Source: Clostridiales bacterium
GTDB lineage: Bacteria > Bacillota > Sulfobacillia > UBA995 > UBA9673
Length of the DNA: 8,104 nt
Assembly (NCBI GenBank): GCA_003541445.1
Contig: DPMO01000273.1
Span: forward strand, 1-8,104
Direction of reading: 5' to 3'
This document shows positions 5,475 to 8,104 of this stretch, in pieces. How positions within the stretch are numbered: the stretch's first letter is position 1; each line of letters opens with the position of its first letter. The notes below the pieces were generated by a model, which saw only the letters and a program-made list of their open reading frames with translations, was not told the origin of the DNA and did no database searches. Made by a program: the position numbers and the translations under genes.

Positions 5475-6941
5475 TCAGCCTTGTTCCTCGAGAGGGCGCA
5501 TCAACGGGAAGAGGATGACATCGCGGATGGACGGCTTGTCGGCCAGGATCATCACCAGCCGGTCCACCCCGATGCCGAGGCCGCCGGTCGGGGGAAGGCC
5601 GTGCTCGAGGGCCACGAGGTAGTCCTCATCCATGACATGGGCTTCCTCGTGGCCCCTGGTCCTCTCCTCGGCCTGGGCCAGGAAACGCTCTCTCTGGTCG
5701 TCGGGGTCGTTGAGCTCGGAGAAGGCGTTGGCGACCTCCCGGCCGCAGATGAAGGCCTCGAAGCGTTCGACAAGACGAGGTGAGCCGGGCTTCCTCTTGG
5801 CCAGCGGTGAGACCTCCACCGGGTAGTCGATGAGGAACACGGGACCTGTCAGGTGCGGCTCGACGAACTCGCCCACGAGCTCGTCGAGGACCATCCCCCA
5901 TGTGGCGTTCTCCGGGACGTCGAGTCCCCTGTCGCGCGCCAGATGCCGCGCCGTCTCGTCGTCGCGCAGGTCCTCGAGGGAGATGCCGGAGTACCGCTCG
6001 AGGGCCTCGACCATCTGGACCCTCGGCCACGGAGGGGTCACGTCCACGGTCGTCCCCTGGAACGTGACCTGCTGCGTCCCGAGGACGACCCGGGCCACAT
6101 GGCTCACCAGCCTCTCGGTGAGGTCCATCATGTCCGTGTAGTCGGCGAAGGCCTGGTAGACCTCTAGCAGGGTGTACTCGGGATTGTGCTTCGTGGAGAT
6201 GCCCTCGTTGCGGAAGACGCGTCCCAGCTCGTAGACCTTCTCGTACCCGCCGACGACGAGCCTCTTCAGGTAGAGTTCCGTGGCGATGCGCAGATAGACA
6301 GGCATGTCAAGGGCGTTGTGGTAGGACACGAAGGGGCGGGCGATGGCCCCCCCGGCCAAAGGGCTGAAGACCGGTGTCTCGACCTCCACGAACCCCTCCG
6401 CGTCGAGGAACTCGCGGATGGCCCGCACGGCGGCGCTCCGAAGGTCGAAGACGCGCCTTGTCTCGGGGTTGGCGATGAGGTCGAGGTAGCGCTGGCGGTA
6501 GCGCGTGTCGACGTCCCGGAGACCGTGGAACTTCTCGGGCAGCGGGCGGAGGGCCTTGGAGAGGAGTTCCAGAGACCGGACCTCCACGGTGTCCTCTCCC
6601 GTCCTGGTCCGGAAGACCTTTCCCCGCACCCCGACGATGTCTCCCAGGTCGATGAGCCGGAAGACCTCGTAGTCCCGTTCTCCGAGGTTGTCCCGCCTGA
6701 CGTAGGCCTGAACACGCCCGCTCTGGTCGGCGAGGTCGAAAAAGGCCGACCGGCCGTGGTGGCGCAGGGCCATGACCCGGCCGGCGACAGAGACCTCCCG
6801 TCCCTCCAGATCGTCGAACCTCTCGTGTATGTCGCGGCAGGTGTGCGTGCGGACGTACCGTCGCCCGTAGGGCTCGACACCCAGCCGGCGGAGCTTGTCC
6901 AGCTTCTCACGCCGGGCCTTCAGGAAGTCTCGTTCAGCCAA
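5475..6941 (-). CDS. lysS: Lysine--tRNA ligase, class II
   Basis: This 488-residue protein is full length for bacterial LysS. It charges tRNA-Lys with lysine in the cytoplasm using ATP. The N-terminal anticodon-binding OB-fold runs from about 50 to 128 (VSVAGRVMALRHHGRSAFFDL). The class II catalytic domain has motif 1 around 172-205 (AIREFLDAEGFVEVETPVFS), motif 2 at 241-260 (RVFRNEGIS, then HNPEYTLLE) and motif 3 at 453-461 (GGLGIGVDR), including the conserved R461. The start is TTG, with AGAGGAG about 9 nt upstream; no in-frame ATG or GTG fits better, and the sequence after it (FLKARREKLDKLRRLGVEPY) is a normal LysS N-terminus. It follows greA by 48 nt and is probably cotranscribed with it. 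No C-terminal extension or internal damage is seen. Confidence 0.97.
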   Translation of the reverse strand: MAERDFLKARREKLDKLRRLGVEPYGRRYVRTHTCRDIHERFDDLEGREVSVAGRVMALRHHGRSAFFDLADQSGRVQAYVRRDNLGERDYEVFRLIDLGDIVGVRGKVFRTRTGEDTVEVRSLELLSKALRPLPEKFHGLRDVDTRYRQRYLDLIANPETRRVFDLRSAAVRAIREFLDAEGFVEVETPVFSPLAGGAIARPFVSYHNALDMPVYLRIATELYLKRLVVGGYEKVYELGRVFRNEGISTKHNPEYTLLEVYQAFADYTDMMDLTERLVSHVARVVLGTQQVTFQGTTVDVTPPWPRVQMVEALERYSGISLEDLRDDETARHLARDRGLDVPENATWGMVLDELVGEFVEPHLTGPVFLIDYPVEVSPLAKRKPGSPRLVERFEAFICGREVANAFSELNDPDDQRERFLAQAEERTRGHEEAHVMDEDYLVALEHGLPPTGGLGIGVDRLVMILADKPSIRDVILFPLMRPLEEQG

Positions 6942-6989
6942 GCGGAAGGACTCCTCTGCGGGAAAGCCGCGTGAGGCGGGCCCTGGGCC

Positions 6990-7466
6990 CTAGCGACTCA
7001 CCTCTAGAATCTTGTACCTCAGCGTTCCATCGGGAACCTGGACCTCGACGACCTGACCGGCCCTCTGGCCCAGGACGGCCCGCCCCACCGGGGACTCGTC
7101 CGAGATCTTGTTCTGGTCAGGGTCGGATTCGGTCGAGCTGACGATGGTGTACTCGAACGTCTCCTGGCTCTCAAGGTCCTGGAGCTTCACGCGGGACCAC
7201 AGGCCCACGACCTCGGGGTCGACGTTGATGTCATCGATGAGCTTGGCGTTCCGAAGGAGCTTTTCGAGCTGCAGTATCTCGCCCTCGATGAAACTCTGTT
7301 CCTTCTTGGCGTCTTCGTACTCCGAGTTCTCGTTTATGTCGCCGAACTGTCTCGCCTTCCGGATACGCTCGGCCACTTCGTGCCGCTTGACGCGCCTGAG
7401 GTAGTCGAGCTTCTCCTCTAGTCTCCGGAGGCCCTCGGCGGAGAGGATAACTTCCTTCTCAGGCAT
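6990..7466 (-). CDS. greA: Transcription elongation factor GreA
   Basis: This 158-residue protein is the standard GreA length. It rescues backtracked RNA polymerase by stimulating cleavage of the nascent transcript. The N-terminal coiled coil (about 8-75) carries at its tip FGDINENSEYEDAKKEQ, with D43 and E46 as the acidic residues that reach into the polymerase active site. The C-terminal FKBP-like globular domain includes ISDESPVGRAVLG and the terminal strand LRYKILEV. The ATG is preceded by AAGGAGA. The gene follows a strong promoter and a leader of roughly 284 nt and precedes lysS. The greA-lysS order is common in Firmicutes. The DINENSEY form in place of the common DLSENAEY is a conservative variation and is not expected to affect function. 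Confidence 0.97.
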   Translation of the reverse strand: MPEKEVILSAEGLRRLEEKLDYLRRVKRHEVAERIRKARQFGDINENSEYEDAKKEQSFIEGEILQLEKLLRNAKLIDDINVDPEVVGLWSRVKLQDLESQETFEYTIVSSTESDPDQNKISDESPVGRAVLGQRAGQVVEVQVPDGTLRYKILEVSR

Positions 7467-7750
7467 CCTCGGTCTCTCCTTCGTTCGGGGGTTCGCCGGG
7501 ACGGAACTCGGACCGAAAGCCTCAGTAAGACGTCTGGAGGCTGTCTCGGGCCATCGAACACTCTTTATAGTGATAACGCACGGCGAGGAGCTGGTCCTGC
7601 GCCGTCCGCGACAACAATATATGCATTTGACCCGCTGCTATTCTGTGGAACGAGGGGCGCTCGGCCCCGTCGGCGGGGAGCCTCGCCCGGAAGAGGAGGG
7701 TGGGTCTGTCTCGCGACGGCGAAGTCGGGCTTCGGCGGGCTCCCAAGGTC
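7467..7750 (-). other. Long untranslated leader of greA, no recognised gene
   Basis: From the predicted transcription start near 7750 to the greA start codon there is no coding region I can support. On the RNA strand it holds a CGAAG/CTTCG hairpin near 7734-7718. It also holds two mutually exclusive hairpins that share bases: CCCCG (7678-7674) with CGGGG (7669-7665), and GGGGC (7668-7664) with GCCCC (7658-7654). An outer CGAGG/CCTCG pairing (7685-7681 with 7655-7651) would favour the first. A relatively AT-rich patch follows (7630-7565). No known riboswitch or tRNA is recognised. Confidence 0.5.
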
Positions 7751-7756
7751 AAACCG

Positions 7757-7786
7757 ATTATAGAAGCCGCCTTGCGCGTGTGTCAA
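7757..7786 (-). promoter_or_regulatory. Consensus sigma-70 promoter for greA-lysS
   Basis: On the minus strand, TTGACA (7786-7781) and TATAAT (7762-7757) both match the consensus exactly and are separated by 18 nt. Transcription would begin near 7750. The TGA stop codon of the upstream reading frame lies inside the TTGACA hexamer, so the promoter abuts the preceding gene. Confidence 0.85.
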
Positions 7787-8104
7787 GGAACCCCGGGCCA
7801 GCCCGGGGACGCGTCCCACACCTCGACCGCCTCGAGATGGAAGCCGAAGCCGGCGGCCGCCCGCACGGCCCGAGCCAGGCGTTCGTCCGTGAGGGGACGT
7901 TCGGAGAGGACCCGCCGACCCGACCCGGCCAAGGCCGTCACCACCGCCTGGACCAGGGGAGCCGACAGGAGTCCCGGCGGGATGCCGGGCTCCGGCGGCC
8001 CCGACCACCCGGGAGGGGCGCGGAAGAGGGCCCGCCCCACCCGGAGGAGCGGCCGTCCCCCCGGGTGAAGACCCTGCCCCCGCGCCTCCCCGCACGGGCC
8101 AGCC
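7783..8104 (-). CDS. Unrecognised protein, C-terminal part (runs off right edge)
   Basis: An open frame of 106 residues enters from the right edge and ends with TGA at 7785-7783. I do not recognise the family. The visible protein has a Gly/Pro/Arg-rich stretch, then a plausible folded end: helix-like PLVQAVVTALAGSGRRVLS, helix DERLARAVRAAAGFG, strand HLEAVEVWDA, and a Pro/Gly tail (SPGWPGVP). The alternating pattern and the strong GC bias at third codon positions support coding, but the high GC content also keeps other frames open here. A GTG at 8040 exists but has no reason to be the real start; the gene most likely begins beyond the window. The last codons coincide with a GC-rich hairpin, so the exact end is less certain than the body. 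Confidence 0.5.
   Translation of the reverse strand, partial: AGPCGEARGQGLHPGGRPLLRVGRALFRAPPGWSGPPEPGIPPGLLSAPLVQAVVTALAGSGRRVLSERPLTDERLARAVRAAAGFGFHLEAVEVWDASPGWPGVP
7791..7808 (-). terminator. Terminator-like hairpin at the end of the upstream gene
   Basis: A near-perfect inverted repeat, CCCCGGG and CCCGGGG around a 4-nt loop, is followed on the minus strand by TTCCTTG. The stem is stable but the T-tract is short and interrupted. It overlaps the last codons of the unrecognised gene and lies just before the greA -35 box, where insulation of the two units would make sense. Confidence 0.4.

Noticed and set aside
6186..6974. A 262-codon plus-strand frame
   Set aside because: It is antisense to the catalytic core of lysS and its composition is that of a shadow frame.
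6942..6989. GGGCCC-A-GGGCCC dyad between greA and lysS as a terminator
   Set aside because: The centre is too tight for a full hairpin, only a 4-bp stem is feasible, and no T-tract follows. The two genes are probably cotranscribed.
7522..7626. A 34-codon frame (starting MHILLSRTAQ) in the greA leader
   Set aside because: There is no convincing ribosome site, codon use is unlike the GC-rich neighbours (ATA, TTG, TAT, AAA), and no family is recognised. A regulatory leader peptide cannot be excluded but is not supported.
1..8104. CRISPR arrays, insertion sequences, tRNA or rRNA genes
   Set aside because: No regularly spaced repeats, transposase motifs, terminal inverted repeats or cloverleaf-forming sequence were found; base composition is uniform across the genes.

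Overview
The window is a GC-rich bacterial stretch in which every gene I can support lies on the minus strand, so it reads from right to left. The core of a bifurcating-type [FeFe]-hydrogenase locus, the order greA-lysS ahead of it, consensus sigma-70 promoter boxes and a possible Rex site suggest an anaerobic, fermentative or H2-metabolising bacterium. A Firmicutes/Clostridia-like or other deep-branching anaerobic lineage fits, but the sequence alone does not fix the taxon.

Right part (8104 to about 5475): the 3' end of an unrecognised gene (7783-8104) ends in a terminator-like hairpin. Its stop codon lies inside the -35 box of a consensus promoter (TTGACA, 18 nt, TATAAT). That promoter drives greA (transcript cleavage factor) after a leader of about 284 nt, followed by lysS (class II lysyl-tRNA synthetase).

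Left part (5474 to 1): a second promoter, with an extended -10 TGCTATAAT, starts a tightly packed operon of eight genes. The order is an RsbT/RsbW-like ATPase, a HydS-like H-cluster iron-sulfur protein, a DRTGG-domain protein, a PHP-domain protein, a NuoE/HydC-type [2Fe-2S] subunit, a small GHKL ATPase, an HndB-like thioredoxin-fold [2Fe-2S] protein, and the first 202 codons of a NuoF/HydB-type flavoprotein that runs off the left edge. Gaps are 7 to 50 nt. A catalytic HydA subunit would be expected just beyond position 1, but it is not in the window.

The operon has two halves. The NuoE/2Fe-2S/NuoF half supplies the NAD(H)-reacting electron-transfer subunits of a multimeric hydrogenase. The half nearer the promoter looks regulatory: an H-cluster protein whose proton-relay cysteine is replaced by alanine, two GHKL ATPases, a DRTGG protein and a PHP hydrolase. 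A plausible reading is H2 or redox sensing coupled to phosphorylation or nucleotide signalling that controls hydrogenase expression or activity. The association of these families is known from clostridial and Thermotoga loci, but the roles of the DRTGG, PHP and GHKL members are not established. The noteworthy points are the H-cluster substitutions, the absence of a PAS domain, and the operator-like sites around the second promoter.
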